Shown here: positions 1 through 13,945 of the stretch, piece by piece
How positions within the stretch are numbered: position 1 is the first letter of the stretch
Layout of the letters: every line of letters starts with the position of its first letter
NCBI GenBank assembly: GCA_014706295.1
Contig: JACSVZ010000001.1
Coordinates: 83,574,237 to 83,638,236 of the forward strand
Length of the DNA stretch: 64,000 nucleotides
DNA from: Lycocorax pyrrhopterus obiensis
Lineage: Eukaryota; Chordata; Aves; Passeriformes; Paradisaeidae
Direction: 5' to 3'
Translations under genes and position numbers: made by a program
Notes under the pieces: model-generated
Database searches by the model: none
What the model saw: only the letters and a program-made list of their open reading frames with translations
Told to the model about the DNA's origin: nothing

Positions 1-3000
1 TGACTAACTACCAGCTGACTCAGGGTACACCAAATTATACTGACGGCTCCATGGTGTGTATTACCTGGATCTCTATTGAGTATAAAAGGAGTATAGACAC
101 TTGGACCTCATGTACACACGGGCACTCACGTGTTTTAGCATGCAACTAAATCCCACACCAGATGTTAAAATACGGGCCATCTGTGTAACTGTAGTCAAGA
201 TGCCTCGAGCCATGTCTAAACCAGTTGTGGCTCAGCAGCCACAGCTCCATACAGAGGTTACTCCTCAATGCACACCACACTCTTGCCCTTGCATATCTGT
301 TTCTTCACAGCAAGGAAGCTGAGGTTCTCAAAGTACCCCTGAACCAAACCTGAGATGAGTGCCCTGGCCCAAAGCAAAATGCCAGAAGTTTCTGCCCACA
401 TGGACAACACACAACCCATCCCCAAGCCACAAGATTTACCGGTGGGATAGGTATGAGATTCCTGACCAAAACTACCTTGTATCGTGCTGTTTCCATGAAA
501 GCCAAGTCTCGGAAACCAAGCATACGAAAACTTGTGTCCTACCTTCCTTGTAGACTCACCTGGCACATCTTAGAACTGACCTGAGCTTCCAAATATTTTT
601 AAGAATTCTTCAGGTTTTGTTTCTTTTTTTCCCTTCAGTTTTACTTATAAATTTTCACAACCTATTTTCCATAGCAAATTTCATCATGAGTCTGGCCACA
701 TGCTCTTGTTACATGGAGCTTTAAATCTCTGCAGGGTGACACTGGAAATCAAGGGCTTATGTTCACAAAGCTCCCTGCCATATCTAATCTATATAACAAA
801 GGACAGGAAGAGAAGGAAAATCAGCCCCAAAGTTCTCAGAGTTAAACATCCGAAAGGGTGAGGAATGCTGACAGAGGGTGAGGCGCCTGCTGCAGCCCAG
901 CAAGAGGCTGCAGAGATGTTGCAAGCAAGACACTTAAGCAAGGCTGCCCCGGTAATTGAAAACAGCCAGAGCACTCGGTGTCACCGTCGCTGCAAAGGAC
1001 ACCAAAGACTATGACAAGTGTGTTCAACAGAGCACAACCAGGCAATGTCCTGAAAAATGAAATAAAATTACTGTATTGGGGGGAGCAACTGGTGGTCAGG
1101 GCTCCTCGGCCTTGCCTTTTACATTGCCATTCCTGGGGCCCAGCTTCCTTAGGAGGCAGCGCTGGAGAGTTGAGCACCAGGCATTGCTTTCCCCAGCCCA
1201 GCCTCACCGACCTCACGTGATCCCACAGAGATGAGCTGCAGAGGCACAGGCTGAAGCCTGGAGATGTTTCCTGGGAAGGGATGGGCCTCACCATATGTAC
1301 AGGGTATTTTATAACCCTGTCCTCCGGACTGAGCCTGAGAAAACAACAACCAGGCCAACGACAAAGGGTCGCATTGCCATGTAAGGCAGTTGGAACTAAT
1401 GATATAAATACACTTTGAACAAGACATCTTTATCAAGAGAGGAAGTATTAAGAACTACAGTGACCAGGCAACACAGGAGAGAGGATAAAGAAGGACTGAG
1501 ATAAGGTTAATGAAGAATGACAAATAGAGCCAAGTGGCTTTTTCCTGTTAAAGAAACCCGTCCCTTCTACTTATCGAGCTCAAGGGTACAGAGGGGACTT
1601 TCCTGAGCCAAGGACCCCAGCAGAAAAGGGAACTGGTGCTCTAGAAACCCAAACCCTCTGCTTTACAAATATGGGGTGCAGCCCTGGTCCAGCCACAGGT
1701 CAGCCTGTTCCTCATGAGAAGCCCAAAAGGCAGAACGTGGATCATTCCCACAAGGCAGAGCATTTTCCTTGGGGCATGGCCAGCCCGGGGCAGTCCCTGG
1801 CATGCAGGCAGTACTTCGATGACTTGAGGCACGGCTTTTACTGCTCTCCCTACAGCCAGGGAAAGCCAAATGCAAACATACACAGGTTAAGCCCTGCAAA
1901 AACATACTTAATTGCCTAGATTTGTCTTTTTTTTTTTATTCCAGAAAAATACCAAAAGGATAATAAACTGAAATGATTAATTAAAGAGCAAGAATTAGTC
2001 AAAAGCAGAGCAGTACCTTCTGGCTAACAGACCCTATTACACTTGCAGATAGAATTGTTTCCATCCCTCCATGGTGAGGTTTTAATTTCTAATAATTGAA
2101 GACCCTCCAGCCATTTGCAAGCAAATTTTCCTGGCTGCCACCTGACCTGAATTTCTCCACTGATGACGGCCTTTCTTGTGGGTGAAAAAAGCAGCATGCT
2201 CGTCAGCAGTGCTGGGAGACCAGGAAAAGCCCGTCCCAGTAACTGGCTGGCTCCAACAAAACTGAAGCCAGTGGAAAGAATCCAAATTACTTTCGAGGAT
2301 GCTGGCTCAGGGCTTCTGAGATTTCAGGCCAAGATGACACGGCTAGAAGCCACAGGAGCAGAGCAGGTGTGAAGGTCGGGGAGAGATTTATATGACAGCA
2401 CCCACTGCACAGCCCTCCTGCAGAGCAGGGTCTGCCTCCACCAGCCTCTCTCGCTCATGGGTGAGCTTGTACTAAGAAGTGCCAGGGTGCTGACACCACT
2501 CATAGCCCTGAGTTAATTGACCTGATCAGCCTGCCCTCTCTGCCCCCATGCTGTGAGCAGCCTTGTCTCCAGTCCTGTCTCTCGCTCCATGTCCTGTTGC
2601 TCCTGAGCAGGCTGCCCGGATGGATCCCATATCTTGCCTTGTCCGATGGCCACTTCGTGGTCAATGGAAGTGGTCACTGCTCCTGTCCCACTGGTGACTT
2701 CCCCTGGTCAGGGATGGCATGCCCTGTGCTGGGATCACCCCCCACTCCCAATTTGCTCTCCCTTATGAAGCAGCCCCACTCTTACTGCTCCTGAGCAAAC
2801 ACTTCAATACCATACATAGCCCACACATGAGGATCCCATGAGTAGCTAATGATGGCTCCTACAGTCATCCCAAAGTGTTTTACATACTCCGCTTCACTGA
2901 CCTTCCCAGCCTTGGCAAGTGGGCAGCTTTCCTATGAGCAAGGCAGCAGACACAGGCCTCCTCACTGCAAGTCAGATCAAGACAGGTGACCTTCAAGCGC

Positions 3001-6000
3001 ACCTCAAAGGCATCGAGTATTCTCTGGACAAAGAGGGGTGCAGTTCCCAGGACAACCAACCCAATACTCCATCCAATTTTAAGTTCTGAAGAAAGGAGTT
3101 AAGTGAAAGAGTGGTTTTACCTATAGATATAGTTAGGTTAAAAATAGAGTGCTATGTCATGGTGAATTGTATGGCATATAAAAATTTTTTAAAAAACAAA
3201 CCAAAAAACAGCTTCATATACATATATCCATACACTTCCATGGTTTCTTCTAGCTCATCTCAGACAAAAGGACGTGGGCATTCTTATCAATCTCAGATTC
3301 AGATTTGGGAAATCTGGATATATCACTTTAGGCCTAAGGTATCCAGCAATTAGGCAAGGTTGTAACAGTCCATTTCTCAGGCATGCTGTCAGTCTTAGCA
3401 CATATTTTTTTACAAAATATATGTACAACTCAGATTGATACCCTCCTGATATGGTGTCCAGCTAGTTCTTCACCTGAAAGTGTATCCAAATAGCAAAGCA
3501 TTATTAAAGATTACTTGTGTTTTGACAAGGAGTAAAAAATTTGAGAAAGGGCTAGTGGCAATCAAAAGATGGGTGGGAAACTTTGTAGTTGTTCTTCCCA
3601 TCAGGAAGATTTATGACCTCTCAAAGGAGCTGCAGAAGGACTTCCCAGTTCTTACCTCCAGGCAACAAAACATGTGGTGCTGAAAACTGGTAGTTGCTAA
3701 GAATATCTGAAATGAAACATTCCACATGGCATCCTTTGTGTTTCCACATGGAACCTTTTTGACCTCTAAAAGCTGGTCCTTCTCATCACTTTTATCCCAC
3801 GCAGATATAAATGTTCATCTCCACTTCATGAGCTGATACGCTGAGATGCAGCTTCAAAGGAGCCTGTTCTCCACGAGCTGAGATGTACAGTGCAGGCAGG
3901 TCTGTGTCCCCCTGCACAGCCACCACATCACTCATGATAGCTGGTGATATTTGTTCCAATAACATTTCCAGTGCTCCCTTTAACAATAATTTAACTTTGC
4001 GTTTTAATAAAAAAGGCAGATGTAGGCTGCAACAGAACAATTCCCTGTGTGAAATAACTTTGAACTCCAGACAAACACACTTTAGTAGACTTCCCTCACA
4101 TATCATTTAACAAGTTTTCAAATGTACAGATGCTATCCAGTTACCATCGCTTTGCTGGCAGCTGCTTCACAGACCTTTTCTACAGTAAAAACAAGCCATC
4201 AAAAAATGACAGCACAAGAAAAATATGGCCAAAGTGATAGCATTTGGTAAAAGCACCATCTGCTTATTTAAAAGCAACAAGTATTTAATATCCTGCAGTC
4301 ACTCTTGTTTTTCAAGCTTTTTATGGTTCTGAAATATTTGCAGGACAAAGGTCCCAGAAGTCCCAGGCGAAGGGAAAGATCCACTGCTGCAAAAACAAAC
4401 CCAGAATGAAACGGCTCGTCAATGAGATCAGAAAAGAAATGTCACTCACTCCACTGTGTCACTGCAGCTGGTGTATAGAGCTGCCTCTTTGCCCATCAAA
4501 ACCCCCCTCCTTTGGACCCATCCCTCCTTAGAGAGAAGAAGGGGAACTAGCTTAAAATCCATGCAAAAAGTTTGGAAAATAGTGACTTGTCTCACTTTGT
4601 GCTTGTGCAAAGATTTCACTGTTAAGAGAGCAGAGGGACCCAATCGGTCTGAACATGTGGAATTGCTTCTTTGTCGACCCAAAGGTTTTAGGGAAGCTAA
4701 ACCAGGCTTATTATGGAATTTCTTTTTGTATGCTGTAAATTACTAAAGAGAGGTCCCAGATTTCAAAATCTGGCCTGGATTTCAACCTCCCAAAGAGCTG
4801 AGCTGATTGATTCTGTGGTTATAGTTCAACTGCTGTCATGGAGCCAGTTGCAAAACTGGCATGTGGTTCCAGCCTCAGATTTTGATTATTTTTGGACCAA
4901 GAGCCGCGTGCGTCTGGAGCTGGGATTTTATATTATGTCTCTATTAAGTAACATTTTGCAAATGCTCAGCCCAGAAGGAGGGAGTGCATTCCAAGGGGCA
5001 CAGGCTGTTTTAAAACAAAATTGTTTTTCAAGTCCCAGGTTCCCATCTGGTGCATCATCAGGACCTGAGCAGCAGCACTGAGTGCTGCTTGCACGTGGGC
5101 AGGAGCTGCCTGCAGCCCACAGCTCGAGCATCACCCTTGGGAGAGCAGTCCCACACCCCATCTGGGTTCTCCTCTCCCTCTGCCACTCTGCAGAGCCTGA
5201 GCCATCAACACCAAATTCTACACAGGTATCCCGAGGATGCAGACAGGCCTCCCGAACTGCCTACTTCATGTGCCTGACTGCAAACAGGACCACGGGATTG
5301 TGAACCTCTCCGTGCAATCCCACCATGGAAGCTAATGCTTCCAACCTTGGTACAAATGCTCAGCCATGCCATTCTTCATCATGCTAACCATGCTCCAGAA
5401 GTTGAGCTTTAACAAGGGACTTTCCCAGCTTAAAACCTTCCGAGCAAAGCCAACCCCATGGTAGCAAGCACTGCGTGCAAGTGATGGAAAAAGGGAAAGT
5501 GGGAAATATGGCCTTCCAGGCTCCGTGCCTTTTCAGCTGAACTGTGTGTGATGATGGGTGGATGAGGGGAATAACAGACCTGTGGGTTTTAATTAAATAA
5601 TAAAAAACCCTGTTCTTTGATCAAAGCAATGGGAAAGCCTCCACATGGCATTTATTTATCTCTAGGTTAATCTGTCTTAAGGGTCTGAAAAACACATTGC
5701 ATCTGCAGTAGTTTTTACTATTTCTGGCCATGTGAGCTCTGTTACTACACATCTGAAGCTCTTGAAAATACATTCAAGAAGCATGAACTAATCCTCATAC
5801 TAGCCCAGTGACTGAGTGTGGGTGACTATCGCATAAAATGTCTCATACTCCAAGGACAGGGTGGGTCCCTGAATTGTTCATTTTCTCTTATTCAACAAAA
5901 TGAGGATTTGGGGCCCACCTATGCCCCTGTAGGTGCCTCATATCACCTGCGTCATTTATAAGGCAAAACCCAGAAACCAGTAAATGGTATTTCCTCAGAG

Positions 6001-9000
6001 AAGTGTCACAGAGGCACAGACAAGAAAAAGTAGTTTCTTACCCCATGGTGGCTCAAGAGAAGAAATCTGACTGCTGCCTTACCCTGCTCTCTCTTACCAC
6101 TAATGAAGTCAGTACATCTAATCAAACTTGATCTGAATTAATTATGATTCATATTTGATCTAAATTAACTGTTGGAGTCAAGCAGCCTTTTAAAAATGGA
6201 GTTCCTTGAAATACTGATACATACAAACATTACTCAATAAAGATCACTCTTCTAAAATTATTTCCCATATTAATTACAATATTTTTTTCCCTTCCCCTCT
6301 TGCCTGCTATAGACTACTAACAGAGCTATGAGAAAGTGAAGTAACTTTTAATTCTGGATTGCAAACCATCAACACAGCTGCAGATTCATTTCCAGTTGCA
6401 GATGCTTTCTGGCTAATGAAGTTAGAGCCAGAAGAAATGCCGTTTGGCTTTGATGTTTCAAACGGCTTATGGGTCTGACTGCCTGGAAGGGGAAATAAAA
6501 TAACCTTTTATTTGTACTTTTGGCAAATTAATTTTTGAAATGGCTGAAAGGCTGACAATGAGCCTTGCACTATCATGCTCACAGAGCTGCTTTTGAGATT
6601 GAAGCTAAACATAAAAATTTCTTGGATGGGAGCCTGAAGTGCTCCCCGGGGAATAATTGTGCAATAGCAGAGGGATGAACAAGATGGTGAAATAAATCTT
6701 TTTTGCCATTACTGTCTCTGATATTAGAGTGCTGCTAAGGACATGATAGTAGGAGAGACTTATAATACTCTTGTAAGACTTGGGCTGAAAAAAAAAACCA
6801 CCAAAAAAATTCAGCAACTGTAAGAGTCAAAGGCACTGTCAGGCCTGCTGGCACATTGTGCAGTTCACCCAATACAGAAATTCTATGAACTTTTAGAACT
6901 CCCCAGACCACTGGAAAAAGGACAGAACAACCAAGTGAGTGCCTTCAAAGAGGGAAAAGGCTTGGGGGCTGCCATCAGAGCACATGTTGAGGTAGGAACC
7001 AGGACCAACCAAGGCAGTGGAAAACAAATCTCCTGCTTAGAGGAGAAAATCATTGAATGTGCTTATGAACAGCTTTCTCCAGTTCACATCATATTTTCAG
7101 TGACCAGAGCAGTCGTGTGGAAAATTATCCATTGCCTGAAGGGAACTGAGTGTCTCCAGACGATAAGGGGAGTAGACAGGGGGCAAGAACAGTGTCCCAA
7201 CCCAGAGAAGAGATCCTGAGGCTCCAGAGAAACTGTGAGGGAGATGAGAGGGGCAGGAGCAGGAAGGAAAAGGAAATCATGACCAAGGACTCTGTGTAGT
7301 TTGCTGCAGCTCGGAAAGTCCCTGAGCGAGCCAACACCTTTCTTCCAGATATGCCATGAGGGCCAGAAGAGATGCAGGAGCCTTTTTTCATTTGCATTCA
7401 GCTAGAGTTTTTAAATGTGTTTGGCCTGTGGCACAGTAAGTTAAGTGGCAGAAGGAAAGGAGTGACTGCGCAGGGGTCCACCACGGGTCTGCTTGGTGAC
7501 TAGGGCGTGCACTTTCTTTTGAGGACTTCCCAATCCTCCATCACATCAATAGCTTTCACTGGATCCCAGAAAACAAAACAATTCTCAGAAATGGGCAGAA
7601 GTCCTAACAATGTGTTGTGGAGATCACATCTGACTCGAACCCCTTTGAATGTTCGGAGGAAACAAAGTGTGTTCCAGGCTGACCTTTCAAATCTATCTAT
7701 AGTACTTTGATGTTGCTAGACCAGTGTCTAAGCACCTTCCAAATTTAACAGTTTTAGCTGTCAGCTACCTTTCCAAAACAGGAAGGTTCCATGCTCCTGT
7801 AATTGAGCTAAGAGCCCTCTGCTCCTTTTAGAGACAAAAGACAGAAACAATATTATTCAGTGATTCATCTGACCTATTTTAAACATGAACTTTACGGAAA
7901 CAAATTGTGACCTACAAAACGACTTCTCCTCTCTATTGACTGTGAAGAAGTGTTTATCACTTCATAGACATCTGCATTTACTCAACTGAAATTGCATCCA
8001 GAGAAACGAAACCCCAGAATAATTCTCTTTATTTCATTGGAGTTTGACACTGAAATGTCTTCCAAATCTGTTCGTGGTTACACAGACAGGGGAAGTAAAT
8101 CCAGGTCTGAATTCCAGGCATTACCTTCCTTCTGGGTCTGGTATAAAATGAGAAATGGTTTGTTTTTAGCTTCTATTTCAGTTACAACTAAATTTTCCAA
8201 ATAGGCCAATATGGTTTGAGTTCTTCTCCTCAACAGAACATAAATATGCCTCAAAGATCGAATCTCAGTGTTTCCTCTATGTTAGAATTCTTGCTCAGAA
8301 CTAATTTGTCTATCATTTAAAACTTAATCCTAATTCTGTCTCTAATTTGCAACATACCAAATCTGTCTAAAATCACATCTGCCCTGATTATTTTGCTTCA
8401 GATATTTACATTTCAATCTTGTCAGAAAGCTCTACAGCTGTTTGAGTTGTCATCATTTACTGTAAGTTAGATGAAGTTGCGTAATGGGGTGAAAATGGCC
8501 TATAGGGTTTTTTGTAGTGATATCATCCAGTTATTAATTTTTTTCAGTAAATTTCTCTCTAAACTCAACTAAAACATCATATTTCCCAGGGAATAAAATA
8601 ATTTTGCCTTTCTCTTCCCTTCATGTATGTCTCTTTTCCTCCATGCCAATTTTCTCCCCTCTTGCAGTAGAGAAATTTGTTTTCACTGGGGAAGTTGAAG
8701 AGGGTTTTCCATACATTTCTACCTGGAACTGAACCACAACTCCCATAATGAGCAAACAGATGTCCAGCCCATCTTTCACATCCTTTTTGCTGCCTTAACA
8801 CTCCATCTTCTCTACTCTTCCAACTCCATATGCACCTTTTCCTGGCATTGCCTTCAAAACTCTTTGAGCAGCTCTAGAACTCTTTAACTCCTGTCTTAAA
8901 TCTTTTGCTCTGCAATTCCTTTCGGCCTCCACTACAAGTCTCAGATCTCACTAACTCTGCCTGTTACTGAGATTTCCTGCTACTTCCTTTTAGAAGATCC

Positions 9001-12000
9001 TGTTAAAGGTCCTAAGATGTTGCCAAACCCAAGCTCTAAGATGGTGATGTTCTTGATGTTCAGCCTTCTGCTGACATATTATTGGAAACTTTACTCATTC
9101 CCGTAGTGAAATGAGGAGATGAAAGAGATTGTTGCACAGGTTAAAAAGAAGAAGAAAAGACAACATTTTGGGTACAGAAATGTGTTTGCATCAGTTATAT
9201 CTTTCTTAACAGTTTTCTAAAAGTCTGTCCAAATCTGAGCAACCTCTAAGTGTTCTGGAAAAAAAACCAACCCGGTGTTTACTCTACAGAGGCTTCTCCT
9301 GTGGAAATAAGTGCCAGCTTTGAAGAGAGTCCTTACTATGCGAGCTCAAACCTTTCATTTTTATCCCGCGTGCTCAAACCATTTACACCCTCGAGAGTGT
9401 GATGCTAACCAGGCCCTGTTGTTAACCTGACTGCAAAGACATCCAATCCATCACACCTCTATCACTGCTCCAGCTGAAGACACCAGGGACAAACACTGAG
9501 CTTCCAAACAATGAAGAGCTGTAGCTGGTGCTGGAACCAAGGGCTGGGATCTGCACTGCTCTGGGCAACCCAGGCTCCCAGGAGCACTGAGAAAGGAGCA
9601 TTTTAATTCACCACAGAAATGTTTAAGACAGAAGTAGGAAAAGGGAAATTATTACAGAGCAGATGGAAATTTTGGATTAGGAAGAAGAAGTGACAGAGAA
9701 GTTCAGAAGGATCTAAATTCCCATATGAGACTGTGACTTGGGGGATCTGGTTTGCGAGAGGTAGTGAAGGATGCAGATTTTTAGTCAATACAGAAGTGAC
9801 ATAGAGACTAAAGAGGGAAATGCTTGGCGAGGATATCCTCCTCTACTGTCTTTGTTGGGAGATGAGGAGCCAGCTCAGATCACTAGTGATGGGAACAAGC
9901 CCAGGTGAAGGGATAAGCTTAAAAAGAGGAGAAAAGGCCAGTAAACAGGTAACAGGCTGCGAAAGGAGATGGGATCTGGACTGAGAAGTCCAATGAGTGA
10001 GCCTAAGACAAAGGTTTTGCATTCACTGTCTTCTCCAAGGAGCTTTCAGCAATAACTTTGGTAAATGTTCCACATGAGCAGGGGAGGAGTATTTCCCACT
10101 GAAATAGTGCCGGGCTGGAGAAGGGTTCTGGTGTGGCACATTCACAGCAAACCTGTGAACCATGGCCTCATGATTTTAATCTCTAATGCTTTCTGTTTTT
10201 CTGGCTGGGTGGGCTTTTATTGATTTATAGAAGGGCTCCTCTCCATGGTAGACAGGCTGTCTCCAGGCAGAGGCCAGCTCTTACCTGCCTCCTGGTCTAG
10301 CATTTTTATCCACACCTCTTGACTTTGACCTTGCTATGAAAAGCTCTTGGTGATTGGACAGCTGCCAGTAAAGAGAAAGGGCTGAATCTCACCTATCACC
10401 CTGTGGATAGAAGTTGGACCCCATAAGACATAAATCCCACGCAGTTTAAGAGGTCAGGGTCATTTTCTACTTGCTGGTGCTCAGACCCCACAGCAGCTGG
10501 TGGATAATTCCATTTTTGACATACAGGCAGTCTTGGCCTTGACACTGTGTTTGACACAAAACTATGATTTTGTTTGTGAGAATGTTGCTCTCATCTTGAG
10601 AATGGATGGCATCCAAACATATTCTTATCTTCCTTCCCAGGCTGGGCTTGCTCATGCCCATTGGTATTTGAAGAGTTGTTCAAGACTCCAGAGGAAAGAG
10701 AGCCAGCTTTGTTTCCAAGCTCCTGTTACTCACCTTCTTTATCTTTTAGCTAAAAGCTTTAATGGATCTGTTTTGCTGAAGCATTTGAGGTTGGAGGCTA
10801 TGAAGAACTTCAAAGGTATTTAATAGCAGCTTTGTCACTGATTTTGTAAAAAGACCACATAGCTTGATTAAAAGTAAACCCTGCTCACAATACTGCATGG
10901 AACTCTGCTGCTCTATTTTTACTGCATCACAAATAAAGCCAAGGAGAGGGGGAAATCCCACTGACTAACAGGATGTGCGGGAAGGACAGAGCATGTCTCC
11001 CTTCTGTATTATTCAGGTACTCATTAACTCTCTGATAACCAGTTTAGACAACACAAAGTGGAATGTCTCCAGCACCAGATGGTAGCGATGAGGAAGAATG
11101 GGGAGTGCAGCAGACAAGATAAAACTTGGCAGAAAATATGCAGAGGAATTTCTGTTCATTAGGGCAGAGATTGGAATCTGAAAGTCCTAAGTTTCACCAT
11201 TCCTTTGTTGTCAGGAAGTGTCTGAGAAGTATAAGGACAAAGATAACTCCTGTCCCTGGTCACATAGCTGGCTCCTCCTCAAAATGCCCAGCCATCTAGT
11301 GATGCAGTTTCTGCTCAAGTGATGGAGTGCCTGTGTACGTATAAAACAATGCTCCATGTGTGCTGCTGACAGTGTGGGTACCAGATAGATCCCTGTAGAA
11401 CAATCCAAGTTTGCAATCTCTGAACTCTTCCAAAGTTCAGAAATGTGAGCATTCTCTTGGCCCATGCAACTTTAACTGAAGGTTCACATACATTGATAAA
11501 TCTTAATTAAACACTCTCTTGTGCTTTCTCCAGTGTGTCCCAGAGCATTATAACATAGCTTCATCCTTTGCTGGAAAGAATATTCTTTTAATATTTTTTT
11601 AAGAAACAAAAGGCAAGCTTGGGCTGTATTAGTGTGAAAGGCTTATTCCTCAGAAATTATCAGTTACCTTCAACATCCTTCTGGATTCATGAAAGGCTTT
11701 GTAATGAGGAAAACATTTTCCCAGACTAATGAAAAGTCCCTCTTTGAGCAAAGCAGAAGAATTTTATTGACAAGGATCCCATGTAGGCTTTCAAACACTC
11801 ACTGTGTAGATAGAAATTTTTGGAATGCATCTCCCGATGAGATATTAGACCTGTTATTAATCCTGCCTGTCATTTCTACTGAAAGCCAAACAAACTGCAT
11901 AGAGTGTATGAAGAGCAAATGTAAACCTTCAGTGGCAAGTAGTGCAAGAACCCCCAAGATCAAAGCAAGCCATGCTTTCTCTTCGACATGTCTTGTAATA

Positions 12001-13579
12001 TACCATGTCCTGCCTTGGTAAGAATATTTAGCAGGCACATATCATGCACTAAGCAGCAAAAATATGTGCAGAACTCAGAATTTGCAGACTTTGAATTCCA
12101 TGTTTATTAAAAACTGTAGTAGTGATGGTACTTGGTCTGCTGTGAAATGTTGTGAGGCCTGAAGCCACCATATGTGTTAATTCAGAGGGATTGTGTGAAA
12201 CAGTTCATTAAAAATTTCATCTTCAAATTACAGATCTTTCACAGAAGCAAGTGTGTGTTGCTGGGCATATGGCTTCCTGTGGCTCGTCCCTCAGCAACAG
12301 GATTCCTGGAAAAAATAATGCACTTGAATGCAAGTGACTAAGTTAAGGTGCCAGTGCTTGGTATCAGTGTTACAAGAAGTCTCCCTGAAGTCCTAAGCTG
12401 CAATTCTTACTGTATCACAAGGAAAAGCATTACTATGGGAATTTGGGAGCAGCTGAAAGCAGACGTGAGCAAAACAAATCCCAAACCAAATATTTGCCGT
12501 GGGAGTACCTTAGTCAAACCTAAGAGTGATCAAAGAGGATTTTTTCAGATGAGTACGTGGCTCAGGCTGTTACACTGTGATGGTGTGGAAAACACAAATC
12601 CCAGCTCAGTGCCAAGAAGCCAGGACTGCCCAGGCTGCCCCCACTGCCCTGTTGTGGGGTAAAGAGGGATGCTGGCAGCCTCTGGCTCATGCCGGATCAC
12701 CCCTGCGTGCTGGAGAACCCTCTGAGGCTGTGGCAGAGGCAAGGTGGTGATGCAGGGAACCGTGACCCTCTCATCAGCAACAGCTCTGAAACAGTAAGGG
12801 ATTGTGTAACACAGTGCCGATGATAATCCTTGACTTTGATTCCTGATTCAGCTCTTCCACTCAAATAAACAAAACATTTCATACCCCAAACTGAGGATTT
12901 CTACTAAAGCCTTCCATAAACTGACTTCACAGGCTGTTTTTGTAATCCTTCCAGATTGCAAGAATCAAAACTGAGAGGAGAAAGAAGGCAACACTATTTT
13001 TATGGAAGCAAAGGAAAAGATTCTTCCATTTCCAGATGTCTCATAGCCCTTTCAACTGTAGGGGAAGATATCATGACAACAGATTTTATGATTCTTGGCT
13101 TCGTAATCACATGAAAATTGTGTTTTATCTGACATCAAAAGAATGAGCTGTTTTATCATCATGATGATGCCAAAGATCTTACATCTGCTCAGATTAGTAA
13201 CAATGCAAATAAGGCATCAATGGAATAAAAAACTCTCTTTTGTGTCCTTAGGCTTCACGTGTGGTTTCTTAAACAATCAGCTCTGTGAAGAGAACCAATA
13301 CAGTGTTCATGTTCTGGATTAGAGTTTAAGAAAAAAGAATGTGTACAACTTTTTCCTAGGCTTGAAACCTAGATAATTTTGAAATTTTGTCCCATATGAC
13401 CTCCAGTTATTTTGATAGCATTACACTAAATCTATGCCCCAAAACTGTAATCTTAGTTTCTTTCTCATGTACAATAAAGATTAAAGTGAGCATGATGAAA
13501 TAGGCCAAATATATTGCACATAATTTGTTGCAGATTCTTAGCATTATTCAAGCAATAATTTAATTTATAATAATTGGTT
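1..13579. other. Non-coding region without recognisable gene
   Basis: Only short chance reading frames (the longest about 150 codons) occur, none with a recognisable domain or a splice-framed exon. I see no CR1 tail in this stretch. Candidate regulatory stretches are at 5560-5660 (TCF/LEF palindrome) and 6360-6540. Confidence 0.6.
5615..5626. promoter_or_regulatory. Palindromic TCF/LEF-type site
   Basis: CTTTGATCAAAG is a perfect 12-base palindrome made of two facing TCF/LEF cores (ATCAAAG). It lies next to a homeodomain-like AT-rich run (TTTTAATTAAATAAT, starting at about 5587). The match is seen directly; enhancer activity is an inference. Confidence 0.35.
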
Positions 13580-13945
13580 TTGGTGGACTTCATCTAACTG
13601 GATTTCAGCAAAGCAATTAAAATGGTGCCATATAGGGAATTATTAACAAAAGATTCTGGCTGAAGCAGAGACAAAAGGTGCTGAAAGGGGAAGCGTCAGG
13701 GTAGAGAGAGGTTACAAGCACAGCTTCTCAAGCATCATTCTTAGCCAGTCTGAACTAAATATATTCACCAGCAACACTTGCACAAGAAGAAGGAGCACAT
13801 TAATGAAATTTGCTGATGACACAAAGCTGGGAAGAGCAGCAGAATGTCTCACAGGAAGAACTCAGGGAGCCGATTACTGAGAAATACCCTAAAGACATTT
13901 CATTAGACAAAGCTTAAGATCATGTACTTAAAAGGGGATTGTGTT
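13580..13945 (+). mobile_element. Old CR1 LINE fragment (reverse transcriptase region)
   Basis: Plus-strand sequence encodes, across indels and stops, pieces of a CR1 ORF2 reverse transcriptase. One piece resembles LDFSKA at about 13598-13615. Another reads KFADDTKLG at about 13806-13832, containing the catalytic FADD box. The frame is broken, so this is a dead relic. It is more diverged than the other CR1 copies here and lacks a recognisable 3' end. Confidence 0.7.

Noticed and set aside
81..90. TATAAAAGGA as a promoter
   Set aside because: A lone TATA-like word with no downstream gene or supporting motif; expected by chance at this base composition.
842..1294. 150-codon minus-strand frame near the window start
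   Set aside because: No domain, overlapping frames on the other strand, no splice or promoter context.
7806..7820. Second CTCF-like core on the minus strand
   Set aside because: Several mismatches to the consensus, so too weak to support.
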